64,000 nt of DNA from Deltaproteobacteria bacterium (GTDB lineage: Bacteria > Desulfobacterota > Binatia > UTPRO1), in NCBI GenBank assembly GCA_020852955.1, contig JADYZW010000016.1:194801-258800 (forward strand), written 5' to 3'. A program made the translations under genes and the position numbers. This document shows, piece after piece, positions 8,295 to 17,521 of the stretch. The notes below the pieces were generated by a model that saw only the letters and a program-made list of their open reading frames with translations, was not told the origin of the DNA and ran no database searches. Positions within the stretch are counted from its first letter, which is position 1. Each line of letters opens with the position of its first letter.

Positions 8295-11200
8295 GCCGGT
8301 CCTTCTGAATCCACGGGGGGAACTCGCGGAGTGGTGTTGTAGCCCGTGACAGCCCGCCGGGAAAAGGCCGCATCGCCGACATTCTCGAGAGAGCGCGGCG
8401 CCGCCCCGGTCTGCTTGCTATAGGCCTTGCGCGCGAGACGGCGCACGATCTCGTCCGCGTCGCGATCGGCGGCGGCGGCGAGCAGCCGCGCGGCCTCGGG
8501 CTCGGCGGGCAGCTCCCCGAGCGCCCAGGCCGCGGCGCGCCGCACCTCGGCGGCGGCGTTCCCGAGCGCGGCCCGCACGCCGGCGGCGAGCCCGGGCTCC
8601 CGGAGCGCGGCCGCCGTCCAGAGGGCGGGCTCGCTGCCTTCGGCGATGGCGAGGCGCAGACAGTCCACCACCTCGGCGCGCGAGGAGGCGCCTGCGGCAG
8701 CGAGGTCGAGCAGGAGCGACGGGACGAGCTCAGCGATCGGCGCCTCCCGGCGCGCCGACAGCGCGGTCAGCTCGCAGGCGAGCGCGTCCGGGGCGAGGGC
8801 CGCGAGCGCACCCGCCGCCGAGGCCGTGACGGCGGCATCCGCGAGCGCCGCGCCGGCCGGCTGTCGAGGGATCCCGGCGCGGAGACGTACGCGGAGCGGC
8901 TCGATCGTCGCCTCGTCTTCGAGGATCCCCGCTAGCTCGGCCGCGAAGGCGGCGGCCTCGGCGGGCGCGGCGGCATCGAGGAGCGTCGCCCGCACCGCGG
9001 CCACCAGCGCCGCCCTTCCCGGCCACGCCGCCGGCGGCTCCGGCCCGGCCCAGAGCCGGGCGCGTGCCACGGCCTGCGCGCGCGTGACCTTCATCGCCCC
9101 GAGCGCGTCGCGCACGACGCGGGCATCGCCCGACCCGGCCTCCGCGAAGAGATACGAGGCCGCCCGCGGATCGCGGAGATCGCGGATGGTGCGCAGCAGG
9201 AGGATGCGGGCGCGCCGATCGAGACCCGCCGCGGCGACGTGGGCCTCGAGCCCGCGCGCGGGCTCGCGGGCGACCGCGGCGAGCAGGGCGCTCACGGCCG
9301 CGCGTCGCACGAGGGCGTCGGGATCGCTCGCGAGCACGAGCAACGTCGGGGCCGTCGCCTGCGCGGGATGGGTCGCCAACGCGGCGATCGCCCGCACGCG
9401 CGCCGCGAGGCCGTCGCCGCGCGCCGCCCGTACGAGCGCCTCCTCGGGCGGCACCGACGGCGGCGCCTCCTCGATCGACGACGGTGGGCGCGCGCCGCCG
9501 GCGCCCTGCCCCGGCGCCGACGTCCGGGCCGCCGCGCGCTCGAGCACGTCGAACCTCCCGTCCCGCTCGGCGAGCCTGAACTGCGCGCGCACGAAGCCGC
9601 GGAGCAGGAAGTAGTACGCCGGCGCGGCGTCGAAGAACGTGAACTGCCGATTGAGCGCCGTGAGCGTCCGGGGCCGCGCGGCGACCAGCAGGTCGAGGAT
9701 CTCGGCCTCCTCGCGGTGGTCCGGCCGGCCGGGGAAGAAATAGTCGTGCGGGGTGGGGTTCCTGCCGCCGGTCAGAAACGGCACGACGCCGATGCTGGGA
9801 AACCCGACCGTCGCGTCCGCCGTGCGAAGCGCCGCGGCCACGCGGCCGGCGGCGGCCGCGAGCGCGCGCAGGTCCGCGGCGCGTGCCTCTTCCACACCGA
9901 CCGGCGCCGCTGCGAACGGCAGGACGAAGCGCGGACCGGAGCGCAGGGCCTGTGCCCCCGGGAGCACCCCGACGCCGACGGCGGCGGCGAGCACCGCGAC
10001 GGCGCCGAGGACGACCGCCCGCAGCACCCGCCGGTGGCGGCTCGCGAGCGCGTGCTCCCACGTGCGCAGCACGCGCTCGAGCAGGAAACCCGCGAACACC
10101 AGCGAGAGCGGCGCGGCGATCAGCAGATGCATGAAGTCGGCGCGCGGGTAGAGCTGCAGGAACATGAAGCTCGCGAACACGAGCACCACCACCGCAACCC
10201 CCTCGTCCGCGGACCGTCCGGCGCGTCGCCGGCGCCGCCAGAGCCAGCACACACCCGCGAGGTGCGCGACGAGCGTGAGCGTGAAGGCCGCGCTCTGGAG
10301 CTGCCAGATCATCGACCACAGGAGCCCTTCCGGCATGACGCCGAAGCGCACCACCGCCGCGACCGCCGCCGCGACGGCCACTACGATCGCCGCGAACGTC
10401 GCCCGCGGCATGACCCAGCGCCTCGCGAGCAGGGCGGCGAGAGCGTAGGCCGCCGCGAGGACCGTCGCCAACGCCCCCCACGGCTCCGGCCGGGGAAAGG
10501 GAACGTAGTAGATGTCGGCCGCGCCCGACCCGATCAACAGAACCTCGCGCAGGAAGCCCGCCGTCCCGAGCCGCCGCCAGAAGAACGCCAGCCAGGGCGC
10601 GGAGACCAGCAGGAACGGAACGCCGAGGACCAGGAGATCGCCGAAGGCTCCGACGCGGCGGATGCGGCCGCGCGTCGCCGTCCCGGCCATCACGAGGGCG
10701 AGCGGAACGAGGTAGATCGCCACGTCGAGCGGGCGCGGGACGATGCCGAACACCACCACCACGCCGAGGAGGATGGCGCCGAAGACGAGCGCCCAGAGCG
10801 CGGCGACCACTCGGCCGCCCGCGCCGTCGGCGGCGCGCTCGGCGGCGAGGACGCTCGCGGCTGCCGCCGCGAGCGCGAACACCCCCGCATTGGGCTTCAT
10901 CGCGAGCGTCGCGGCGGCGGCGACTCCCGCCACCGCGAGCCACGCGCGGCGGCCGCCGTTCGCGAACGCGGCGACCGCCCCGGCCGTCGCCAGCCACCCC
11001 GCCGTCGCGAACCACGCCGGATACGCGATGTTGAACGCGCAGAACTCGCCCGGGTAGACGGGAATGAACGCGAGATAGAGCGCCGGGACGAGGAGCGCGA
11101 TCCACGGCCGCACCATCCCCGCGAGCAGCGCGGCGAGACCGGCGACGGTCGCCGCGTGTACGAGCGCGAGGCACGCTCGAAACGCAACCAGATCACCGGC

Positions 11201-11419
11201 CGCACGCCAGATGCCCGCGTTCAATGCGAAAAACCCCGGCGTGTAGCCGGTGCTGAAGTCGAGGTAGGGGAGCTCGCCGCGGACGACGCGGACGATCTGG
11301 TAGAGCAGCGTCCCTTCGTCCTCGACGTTCAGCCCGTACGCGCGGAACGGCAGCAGATAGGCGAGCGTGTAGGCGAAGGCGGCGACGGCGATCGCCGCGC
11401 GGCGCACGGGGGTCGTCAC
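8291..11419 (-). CDS. GT-C-like membrane protein fused to C-terminal HEAT-like repeats
   Basis: 1042 aa from a GTG start. Residues 1-490 are a polytopic membrane region whose first loop carries VEDEGTL (Asp34, Glu35), the catalytic-loop position of GT-C enzymes. Residues 490-640 form a soluble segment with LTGGRNPTP (550-557). From about 655 to 1000 the chain becomes repeated amphipathic helices such as DPDALVRRAAVSALLAAVA and AAEVRRAAAWALGELPAE, typical of HEAT / PBS-lyase-like repeats. The DEG loop and RNPTP motif recur in the proteins at 24601 and 26813, so these three are paralogues. Only this one carries the helical repeat domain, presumably for protein binding. It is the sixth gene of the operon. 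Confidence 0.8.
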   Translation of the reverse strand: MTTPVRRAAIAVAAFAYTLAYLLPFRAYGLNVEDEGTLLYQIVRVVRGELPYLDFSTGYTPGFFALNAGIWRAAGDLVAFRACLALVHAATVAGLAALLAGMVRPWIALLVPALYLAFIPVYPGEFCAFNIAYPAWFATAGWLATAGAVAAFANGGRRAWLAVAGVAAAATLAMKPNAGVFALAAAAASVLAAERAADGAGGRVVAALWALVFGAILLGVVVVFGIVPRPLDVAIYLVPLALVMAGTATRGRIRRVGAFGDLLVLGVPFLLVSAPWLAFFWRRLGTAGFLREVLLIGSGAADIYYVPFPRPEPWGALATVLAAAYALAALLARRWVMPRATFAAIVVAVAAAVAAVVRFGVMPEGLLWSMIWQLQSAAFTLTLVAHLAGVCWLWRRRRRAGRSADEGVAVVVLVFASFMFLQLYPRADFMHLLIAAPLSLVFAGFLLERVLRTWEHALASRHRRVLRAVVLGAVAVLAAAVGVGVLPGAQALRSGPRFVLPFAAAPVGVEEARAADLRALAAAAGRVAAALRTADATVGFPSIGVVPFLTGGRNPTPHDYFFPGRPDHREEAEILDLLVAARPRTLTALNRQFTFFDAAPAYYFLLRGFVRAQFRLAERDGRFDVLERAAARTSAPGQGAGGARPPSSIEEAPPSVPPEEALVRAARGDGLAARVRAIAALATHPAQATAPTLLVLASDPDALVRRAAVSALLAAVAREPARGLEAHVAAAGLDRRARILLLRTIRDLRDPRAASYLFAEAGSGDARVVRDALGAMKVTRAQAVARARLWAGPEPPAAWPGRAALVAAVRATLLDAAAPAEAAAFAAELAGILEDEATIEPLRVRLRAGIPRQPAGAALADAAVTASAAGALAALAPDALACELTALSARREAPIAELVPSLLLDLAAAGASSRAEVVDCLRLAIAEGSEPALWTAAALREPGLAAGVRAALGNAAAEVRRAAAWALGELPAEPEAARLLAAAADRDADEIVRRLARKAYSKQTGAAPRSLENVGDAAFSRRAVTGYNTTPRVPPVDSEGPA

Positions 11420-11455
11420 GGCGGCGGCGCGGCGAGCCGGAAAGACCGCCGAGTC

Positions 11456-12589
11456 TCAGCCACGCGCTCCTCCGAAGCCCGCCACCCGCTCCACCACCGC
11501 CTCGATCTCGTCGGTAACGCCGTCCCACGTGAAGCGCTGCGCCCACGCGAGCGCGCCCATGCGGAGACGCCGCCACTCGGCATCATCGGTCAGCAGGCGC
11601 ACCAGCGCCGCCGCGCACGCGCTCGGATCGCCGTGCGGCACGAGCACGCCGCTCTCGTCGTGCCGCACGGAATCGCGAAGACCCGGCGAGTCGCTCGCGA
11701 CCGCCGGCGCGCCGCACGCGGCCGCCTCCAGCACGGTGAGCCCCCAGCCTTCCTTCTCGGACGGGTTCACGAACACGCGCGCCGCTCGATAGAGCGCGAC
11801 CTTCTCCGCCTCGTCCACGAAGCCGCGGAACTGCACCGCCTCACCGATGCCGAGCCTCGCGACCTGCTGCCCGAGCGGCCCCAGGGCATCGCCGCGGCCG
11901 ACGATCACGAGGCGCGCCGAGGGAACCGCGGCGAGGACCCGCGGCATCGCGTCGACCACCACGTCGATCCGCTTGTAGCGCTCGACGCGGCCGAGCGACA
12001 GCACGATCGGCCCGGGCGCGCCGTCCGCCGGACGGTACAGATCATGGTCGAGGCCGTTCGGAATGAATGTCAGGTGGTCGGGCGCAATGCCACGGGCGAT
12101 CAGATCGTCACGCGTACTCGGCGAGACCGCGATCATCGCGACGTTCCGATAGACGGCCGGGATCCCCCGTTCGCTCAGATAGGTGATCGCCGCGACCGGA
12201 AAGCTCACCTGGCGGAACGCCGTCGTCCCGAACAGGTGGTGGACGATCCCGAGCACCGGCACGGGAGACCAGAGCGGTCCGTAGAAGGGAAGCTTGTTCA
12301 GGTTCTCCACGAGGAGCGCGCGATCACCGACGTCGCGCACCAGCCGGCGCGCGAGCAGCGGTCCGCGCACGTAGAACGAGTAGCGGTTGCCGATCCGCAG
12401 AACGCGCACGCCGCGCTGGACGTCGATCGCGGCGGCGCCCGGATATCCGGCGCAGATCAGGGTCACAGGAAATCCGCGCGCCGCCAGGCGGCCGAAGACC
12501 TCCTGCTGGTGGACCTCGGCGCCGCCGGCCAGAGGATTCGCGATGTCGCGTTCGTTCAGGACGAACACCTGCGGCCGATTCGCCGCCAC
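11456..12589 (-). CDS. Family 4 glycosyltransferase
   Basis: 377 aa. The GTG at 12589 was chosen as it lies 2 bp after the stop of the upstream gene and just before QVFVLNERD; longer readings run into that gene. GT-B fold evidence: an N-terminal GGAEVHQQEVFGRLAARGF acceptor-domain motif, IPNGLDHDLYRP, the nucleotide-sugar domain start LSLGRVERYKRIDVVVDAM, and the EGWGLTVLEAAACGAPAVASD signature with the EX7E-like acidic pair. It transfers a hexose-type sugar from a nucleotide donor in the cytoplasm, probably during assembly of a lipid-linked or surface glycan. The operon is shared with the DPM-like GT2. Confidence 0.88.
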   Translation of the reverse strand: MAANRPQVFVLNERDIANPLAGGAEVHQQEVFGRLAARGFPVTLICAGYPGAAAIDVQRGVRVLRIGNRYSFYVRGPLLARRLVRDVGDRALLVENLNKLPFYGPLWSPVPVLGIVHHLFGTTAFRQVSFPVAAITYLSERGIPAVYRNVAMIAVSPSTRDDLIARGIAPDHLTFIPNGLDHDLYRPADGAPGPIVLSLGRVERYKRIDVVVDAMPRVLAAVPSARLVIVGRGDALGPLGQQVARLGIGEAVQFRGFVDEAEKVALYRAARVFVNPSEKEGWGLTVLEAAACGAPAVASDSPGLRDSVRHDESGVLVPHGDPSACAAALVRLLTDDAEWRRLRMGALAWAQRFTWDGVTDEIEAVVERVAGFGGARG

Positions 12590-12591
12590 GC

Positions 12592-13308
12592 TCAGAGCTT
12601 CCCGCGCAGGTCCTGCATCTTCAGCCACCACACGATCCAGAAGGCCTCGATGCTGATGCGCTTGCTCATCTTGGACTCGCCGACCGTCCGATCGGCGAAG
12701 ATGATCGGCAGCTCCTTGATGCGGCCGCCCTTGCGCCAGAGCCGGTACGACATCTCGATCTGGAACGCGTAGCCGTTCGAGCGCACGCGATCGAGGTCGA
12801 TCATCTCGAGGGCGCTCCTTCGCCAGCACTTGAACCCGCCCGTGATGTCGCGCACGGGCATCTTCGTGATCCGGCGCGCGTAGGCGTTGCCGAAGTAGCT
12901 CAGCAGGAGCCGCTCGATCGGCCAATTCACGACCGTGATGCCGTTGATGTAGCGGGAGCCGAGGACGACGTCGGCATCCTCGGTCGCCCGGAAGAGGTCA
13001 GGCAACGCGACGATCGGGTGCGAGAAATCGGCGTCCATCTGTACGACGAGGTCGGCGCCCATCTCGAGCGCCCGCCGGAAGCCGGAAATGTAGGCGGGCC
13101 CGATGCCCTGACGGACCGCCCGGAGCAGGAGGTGGACGCGCGGCATCGAGCGCGACATCTGCGTCACCGCGTCGGCGGTGCCGTCAGGCGAGCTGTCGTC
13201 GACCACCAGGACCTCGATCTCCGGATCGGCCGCGAGGAGCTGCGGCACGATCGCGGTGATGTTGCCGCGCTCGTTGTACGTCGGGATGACGACGATCTTT
13301 CTCTTCAT
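12592..13308 (-). CDS. Polyprenol monophosphomannose synthase-like GT2
   Basis: 238 aa, the standard length for a soluble DPM1/Ppm1-type enzyme. Motifs: VVIPTYNERGNI, VVDDSSPDGTAD, the metal-binding MDADFSHP, GSRYING with NWPIERLLLSYFGN, and ITGGFKCWRR before a C-terminal GESKMSKRISIEA. The family transfers mannose (or another hexose) from GDP to a polyprenyl phosphate, giving the lipid-linked donor used by GT-C transferases. This fits an operon with GT-C proteins at both 15764 and 8291. It lies directly upstream of the GT4 gene. The exact sugar is inferred from family similarity only. Confidence 0.88.
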   Translation of the reverse strand: MKRKIVVIPTYNERGNITAIVPQLLAADPEIEVLVVDDSSPDGTADAVTQMSRSMPRVHLLLRAVRQGIGPAYISGFRRALEMGADLVVQMDADFSHPIVALPDLFRATEDADVVLGSRYINGITVVNWPIERLLLSYFGNAYARRITKMPVRDITGGFKCWRRSALEMIDLDRVRSNGYAFQIEMSYRLWRKGGRIKELPIIFADRTVGESKMSKRISIEAFWIVWWLKMQDLRGKL

Positions 13309-13329
13309 GAGGGTGCGTGCTCCGGAGGG

Positions 13330-14259
13330 TCAGCGCAGCCCGAGCGCTTCGTACGGCGGCTCGCGGCGCCGGAGCCCGTCGATCCATCCACGCACCTTGA
13401 GCCACACGCCGCGCGCCTCTCCGGTGACGAGGCGGCGCCCGAAGACGAACGGCAGGGTGATCAAGATGCTGAGCATGAGCTTCAGCCGTTGCCGCACAGT
13501 CCCGTGCTTGCGGGCGAAGAGCACGGTGTTGCGGGCGCTCAGATACTTCCGCGGACTGACGTAGCTCGGCCCGCCGAGCGTGCGATTGCCGCGATGGCGG
13601 ACGATCGCGTCCGGCGCGTAGCGGATGCGCCAGCCCCGCTCGCGGGCGCGAGTACACCAATCGACGTCCTCGTGGTAGGCGAAGAATTCCTCGTCGAAGA
13701 GTCCGACCTCCGCGAGCGCCCGGCAGGACATCAGGAGCGCGCACCCGGGAATCCACTCCACGTCACGGGGCTGGTCGTACCGCCCGGTGTCGCGCTCGCC
13801 CCAGCCGGCGAGCTGCACGAGGCTCTGGCGGTAGTCGATCCGCCCGTAGGTCATCCAGAGGCGGGTCGGATCGTCGAACGCGAGGACCTTTCCGCCGACG
13901 GCCGCCACGTCAGCCGCTCCGGCCGCCGCGACGGCCGCGCGCAGCGCCGCCTGGTCCACGAAGGCATCGTTGTTCAGAACGTATGCGAAGTCGTATCGCA
14001 TCTCGAGCGCCCGCCGCAGCCCCACGTTGTTTCCTCCCGCGTACCCGAGGTTGATCGGCAGCTCGATGCAGTCGACCGCCGGAAACGACTCCCGCACCCT
14101 CCGTACCACCGAGTGGCGCGAGCCGTTGTCGATCACCAGCGTATCGAACGCCGGGTAGTCCACCCCGCGGAGACTCTCCAGGCACGCGAGCGTGTCATCG
14201 GCGCCGTTCCAATCCAGGACGATGACGAGCACCCGCGGCCACGCTTGCGAGATTGCCAT
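13330..14259 (-). CDS. Family 2 glycosyltransferase, rhamnosyltransferase-like
   Basis: 309 aa from the ATG at 14259; an in-frame ATG at 14301 would add 14 residues, and neither start has a clear ribosome site. GT-A features are VIVLDWNGADDTLACLESL, VIDNGS, the LGYAGGNNVGLRRAL loop and YVLNNDAFVD with the metal-binding NDD-like acid. FDEEFFAYHEDVDWCTRARERGW follows, a signature of WbbL-type rhamnosyltransferases and related O-antigen enzymes, and RHRGNRTLGG closes the active site. A basic C-terminal amphipathic tail suggests membrane association. It lies between the sulfatase-fold gene and the DPM-like gene in the same operon, and an RmlD-like gene lies in the same window. Confidence 0.86.
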   Translation of the reverse strand: MAISQAWPRVLVIVLDWNGADDTLACLESLRGVDYPAFDTLVIDNGSRHSVVRRVRESFPAVDCIELPINLGYAGGNNVGLRRALEMRYDFAYVLNNDAFVDQAALRAAVAAAGAADVAAVGGKVLAFDDPTRLWMTYGRIDYRQSLVQLAGWGERDTGRYDQPRDVEWIPGCALLMSCRALAEVGLFDEEFFAYHEDVDWCTRARERGWRIRYAPDAIVRHRGNRTLGGPSYVSPRKYLSARNTVLFARKHGTVRQRLKLMLSILITLPFVFGRRLVTGEARGVWLKVRGWIDGLRRREPPYEALGLR

Positions 14260-14312
14260 GCGGCCTGCGGGGGCGGCAACCCCGAAAACGCCAGCAGCCA
14301 TCGGAACATCGG

Positions 14313-15785
14313 CTACTCGACGTACCCGAGCGCGCGCAGCTTCCGGCGGTCCTCCTCGTCCAACCCCGCGCCCGTCGGCCGATCGACCCCGCGGACGCTC
14401 CGCCGACACGCGGCGAGCGACGGCGCGAGCGCGGCGCGGAGGCGCACCGCGACGTCGGCCGCATCGCGCACGCGATCCTGGCGCTCGCGCGGATCCGCGC
14501 CGAGATCGTAGAGCTCCTCGTGTACGATGGCTCCGCACGGGTCGAGCGGCGGAGCACCCGAGCCGCGGAGCTCGTTCTCGGCGCGCGCCGCGGCGGGCCG
14601 CGCCGCAGGATCGAGCCATCGCTGCGCGGCGACGTACTTCCAGCGACCGTCGATGAGGGCGCGCAGCGTGTTCCGCTCCGCGATCAGCAGCTCCGCGACG
14701 AACGGGCGCGCCGCCGACGCGGCGGCGAGCGACGCACCGTCGAGGCCGGGCGGGCGATCGCGGATCCCGAGCGCGTCGAGGATCGTCGGCAGCAGGTCCA
14801 CCGTCGCGGCGCGGCGCTCCGCCGCGGACGCCGGCCATGCCGACGCCGGCCACAGGACGAGCGGCACCCGCAGCACCTCGTCGTAGAGCGTCCACGCGTG
14901 CTCGACGAAGCCGTGATCGAGGAACTCCTCGCCGTGGTCGGACGTCAGGACGACGAGCGTCCGATCCAGCACGCCGAGTCGCTGGAGACCCGCGAACAGC
15001 GCCGCGATCGCGTCGTCCGTATCGGCGATCTCGGCATCGTAGCGCGCGACCTGATCCTCGAAACGCGGATCACCCGGTCCGAACCCTGCCGCCCGGAGCT
15101 CGTTCAGCCTCGGGCGCACGTCGGAATAGATGTTCAGCGGATCGGCGACCGGCGTCGCCGCGAACTTCCGGTAGCGCGCGGGGCTCGGCGCATACGGGCC
15201 GTGCGGGTCGAGATAATGGAGGTAGAGGAAGAACGGACGGTCGGGAGCACGGGCCACGAAGCCGAGCGCCTCCTCGGAGAGCTTCGGCCCGAGACCGCTC
15301 GCGCCCCACGCCTCCGTGAGATGGCGGACGACGCCGAACCCGCGTGCGAAGCCAGGGTCGGTCAGCACGGTCGTGGCGCTGAAGAACCCGGTCGCGTAGC
15401 CGGCGCGCTCGAGGATCTGCGCCAGCGTCTCGTCGCCTGGCGCCGGCTTCGCCGCCCACCCGATGGCGCCGCTCGTCGACGGCAGCTTCCCGGTGAAGAG
15501 CGCGGCCACCGCCTCGCGCGTGAACGAGGAGTTGGTGCGCGCGTCCGCGACCCGCACGCCCTCGCGGGCGAGCCGGTCGATGAACGGCGACGTGTCGCGC
15601 CCGTAGCCGTAGCAGCCGAGGTGATCGGCGCGCAGGGTATCGACGTTGACGAGGACGAGATTCGGCCGTGGCGGCGCACCCGATCGGCACCCGTTCGTCG
15701 CCGTGCCGGCGCCGACGAGGCCGAGCACGATGGTCAGCCCGGCTCCGATTGCGCGCCTCGCGTTCACCCGGGCGGCCGTTCGCAT
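14313..15785 (-). CDS. Sulfatase-fold enzyme with Thr at the nucleophile position
   Basis: 490 aa. N-terminal hydrophobic segment (13-31) ends in NGC at residue 33, so a lipoprotein is possible. Alkaline-phosphatase superfamily core: metal-binding LVNVDTLRADHLGCYGY (Asp49), then NSSFTREAVAALFTG, LYLHYLDPHGPY and LTSDHGEEFLDHG. Counting back from the conserved TG, the position of the formylglycine cysteine is Thr89, and the usual Arg four residues on is Val93. It is therefore unlikely to be a formylglycine sulfatase and is more like Thr-nucleophile phospho- or phosphoglycerol-transferases and phosphodiesterases. It ends in LRALGYV, a tail common in bacterial sulfatase-like proteins. It overlaps the GT-C gene upstream by 22 bp. 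Confidence 0.82.
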   Translation of the reverse strand: MRTAARVNARRAIGAGLTIVLGLVGAGTATNGCRSGAPPRPNLVLVNVDTLRADHLGCYGYGRDTSPFIDRLAREGVRVADARTNSSFTREAVAALFTGKLPSTSGAIGWAAKPAPGDETLAQILERAGYATGFFSATTVLTDPGFARGFGVVRHLTEAWGASGLGPKLSEEALGFVARAPDRPFFLYLHYLDPHGPYAPSPARYRKFAATPVADPLNIYSDVRPRLNELRAAGFGPGDPRFEDQVARYDAEIADTDDAIAALFAGLQRLGVLDRTLVVLTSDHGEEFLDHGFVEHAWTLYDEVLRVPLVLWPASAWPASAAERRAATVDLLPTILDALGIRDRPPGLDGASLAAASAARPFVAELLIAERNTLRALIDGRWKYVAAQRWLDPAARPAAARAENELRGSGAPPLDPCGAIVHEELYDLGADPRERQDRVRDAADVAVRLRAALAPSLAACRRSVRGVDRPTGAGLDEEDRRKLRALGYVE

Positions 15786-17317
15786 GTCGCTCGCAGCATG
15801 GTTCTGACCTGCTCCATGCTGTCCGGGCTCCGCAACGACGCGGCATCGTGAAGGACGAAATGGAACCCGCCGCAGGCAGCCCAGCGGAGACGAGCATCGG
15901 CAATCGATCGCAGCGCGGCGCCCGCGGCCTCCGGATCATGGTCGGCCAAGAAACGCACCGCCATCCCCCATCCCAAACCGGCGAACGCGCGATCGCGACA
16001 CCGCGCACCCTCGAGGGCGCCGAGGCGGGCCGTCGCGCTCGGCCAATCTCGCGCGCGATCCGCCTCGGCAATCCCGAATATCATGCATCCCTTCGCGCGG
16101 TCCGCCTCGAGATCCGCCGCGTAGCTCGTCCCTCGACCCAAGAGTTTCCCTTGTCCCGCCGAAGCCCCGAGCGCGAGCACGACCACGATCGCGGTGACGA
16201 CGCCCGCGGGTATCGCCCTGGCCCAGCGCTCGGCGACCAGCACCGCCACCCAGAACAGCGCCACCTGGACCGCCACGTAGAAGCGCGCGTAGTAGTACCC
16301 TTCGGCCGGTGACGGCGAGATGCGTGCCGCCACCAGCATGAGGAAGCCAAGGTAGGGCGCGGCCGCGAACGGCAGAAGGTCCCAGAACCGATCGCGCACG
16401 CGTGCGTCCCGACCGCGAACCAGCGCCGTCGTGAGCGCGAGCAACGCGGCCCCGCACACCGCCAGGACACACGCGCCGCCGGGCGGCGCCCATCCGAACG
16501 ACGCGGCGAGCTCGGCGAGGACCCGTCCGCCGTCGCGGAGCCAGTCACGCGGAGCCTGGTTGCTTACATGCGTGCGCCACATCCACGCGCCGTGTGGCCG
16601 CAGCCACAGATTCTGCACCACCCATGGCGTGATGCCGGCGATCGCCCCGAACCCCACGAGCGCCAGGCGGGCGCGATCGGCACGCGCCACCGTCCGGAGA
16701 ACCAGGATCGGGGCGATGAACAGCGCCGACACGTACGACATCCAGAGGGCCAACCCGCTCGCCAAACCCAAACGAAGGGTGCACCAGGCCGATTCGCGCC
16801 GGCCCTCGCGTCGTTCCCGACTCCACGTCAGGTAGGCATCGAGGACGACCGCGACCGGCAGCAACGACTCCGGATGCGACCCGACCAGGGTGACGTTCAG
16901 GCGAGCCAACGCCGGACTCGCCAGCGTGAAACAGAGGCCGAACCACAGCGCCACCCGCGGCGACCAGTGACGCCATCCGACGGCGAGGAACGCGATCAGC
17001 GTCAGGGTGGACCACAGCAACGCCAGCCCTTTGAGCGCAACGAGGCTCGTCCCCACGAGGCGGATCCACGGCACCGCGAGCACGAGCAACACGACCGAGC
17101 CGCCGTGGTTCAGATCGTCCTGGTGGTCGAGCACGTTCGCGAGGCCTTCGCGGGCGAGCTCGAGGCCACTGAAGAGAAAGACGGGCTCCTCCCAGTTGTT
17201 GGTCTCGTCGTACGACGACACCAAGAGCGCGACGCGGAAGGCGACGAACAGCGCCACCAACGCCACGCTCGCCACACCGTACTTCACGCGATCACGCACC
17301 CTCGCTCGGACCGGCAT
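15764..17317 (-). CDS. GT-C-like multi-pass membrane protein
   Basis: 517 aa and the first gene of the minus-strand operon running to 6592. After a basic N-terminus a helix at about 13-33 leads into an extracytoplasmic loop rich in acids (SSYDETNNWEEPVFLFSGLE). About nine further membrane segments follow, then a soluble tail of about 110 residues starting near ASAGQGKLLGRG and containing six cysteines overall. The layout fits a polyprenyl-phosphate-dependent glycosyltransferase, but no named family was certain. Cysteines in the tail could form disulfides in the periplasm. The promoter should lie in 17318-17521, shared divergently with the first MBOAT gene. Confidence 0.7.
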   Translation of the reverse strand: MPVRARVRDRVKYGVASVALVALFVAFRVALLVSSYDETNNWEEPVFLFSGLELAREGLANVLDHQDDLNHGGSVVLLVLAVPWIRLVGTSLVALKGLALLWSTLTLIAFLAVGWRHWSPRVALWFGLCFTLASPALARLNVTLVGSHPESLLPVAVVLDAYLTWSRERREGRRESAWCTLRLGLASGLALWMSYVSALFIAPILVLRTVARADRARLALVGFGAIAGITPWVVQNLWLRPHGAWMWRTHVSNQAPRDWLRDGGRVLAELAASFGWAPPGGACVLAVCGAALLALTTALVRGRDARVRDRFWDLLPFAAAPYLGFLMLVAARISPSPAEGYYYARFYVAVQVALFWVAVLVAERWARAIPAGVVTAIVVVLALGASAGQGKLLGRGTSYAADLEADRAKGCMIFGIAEADRARDWPSATARLGALEGARCRDRAFAGLGWGMAVRFLADHDPEAAGAALRSIADARLRWAACGGFHFVLHDAASLRSPDSMEQVRTMLRATCERPPG

Positions 17318-17521
17318 GCTCCCGGTGACACATCTTGCCGACGTCCCCCCCGCGCATCCGAACCGAGGCCGACCGCTGTCCGCGTGTAGAAACCCCGCTC
17401 GGCTGTCGGATATACTCCGCCCGCTTTTCTCCCGGGCAGCACGCGGTACGCGCGACGTTCGTCACGCCCTGGGTTCGCACGCAGCTCACGTCACACGTTC
17501 GGAGATCGAAGTCCTGGAGCG
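17318..17521. promoter_or_regulatory. Divergent promoter region between GT-C operon and MBOAT module
   Basis: 204 bp lie between two divergent start codons, so both promoters must be here. A TATACT hexamer at 17411-17416 is a fair plus-strand -10 match, but no good -35 box stands at 16-18 bp from it. No inverted repeat stands out. The assignment rests mainly on gene orientation. Confidence 0.4.

Noticed and set aside
9239..12589. Very long plus-strand open frame (over 1100 codons) opposite the GT-C/HEAT and GT4 genes
   Set aside because: Composition is almost only Arg, Ala, Glu, His and Gly without any motif, whereas the minus strand encodes clear glycosyltransferases.
14313..15785. Call as arylsulfatase
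   Set aside because: No Cys or Ser at the formylglycine position (Thr89 instead) and no Arg in the following signature.
17411..17416. TATACT as a defined promoter of MBOAT-1
   Set aside because: No acceptable -35 box at the right distance; kept only as a note in the divergent region.
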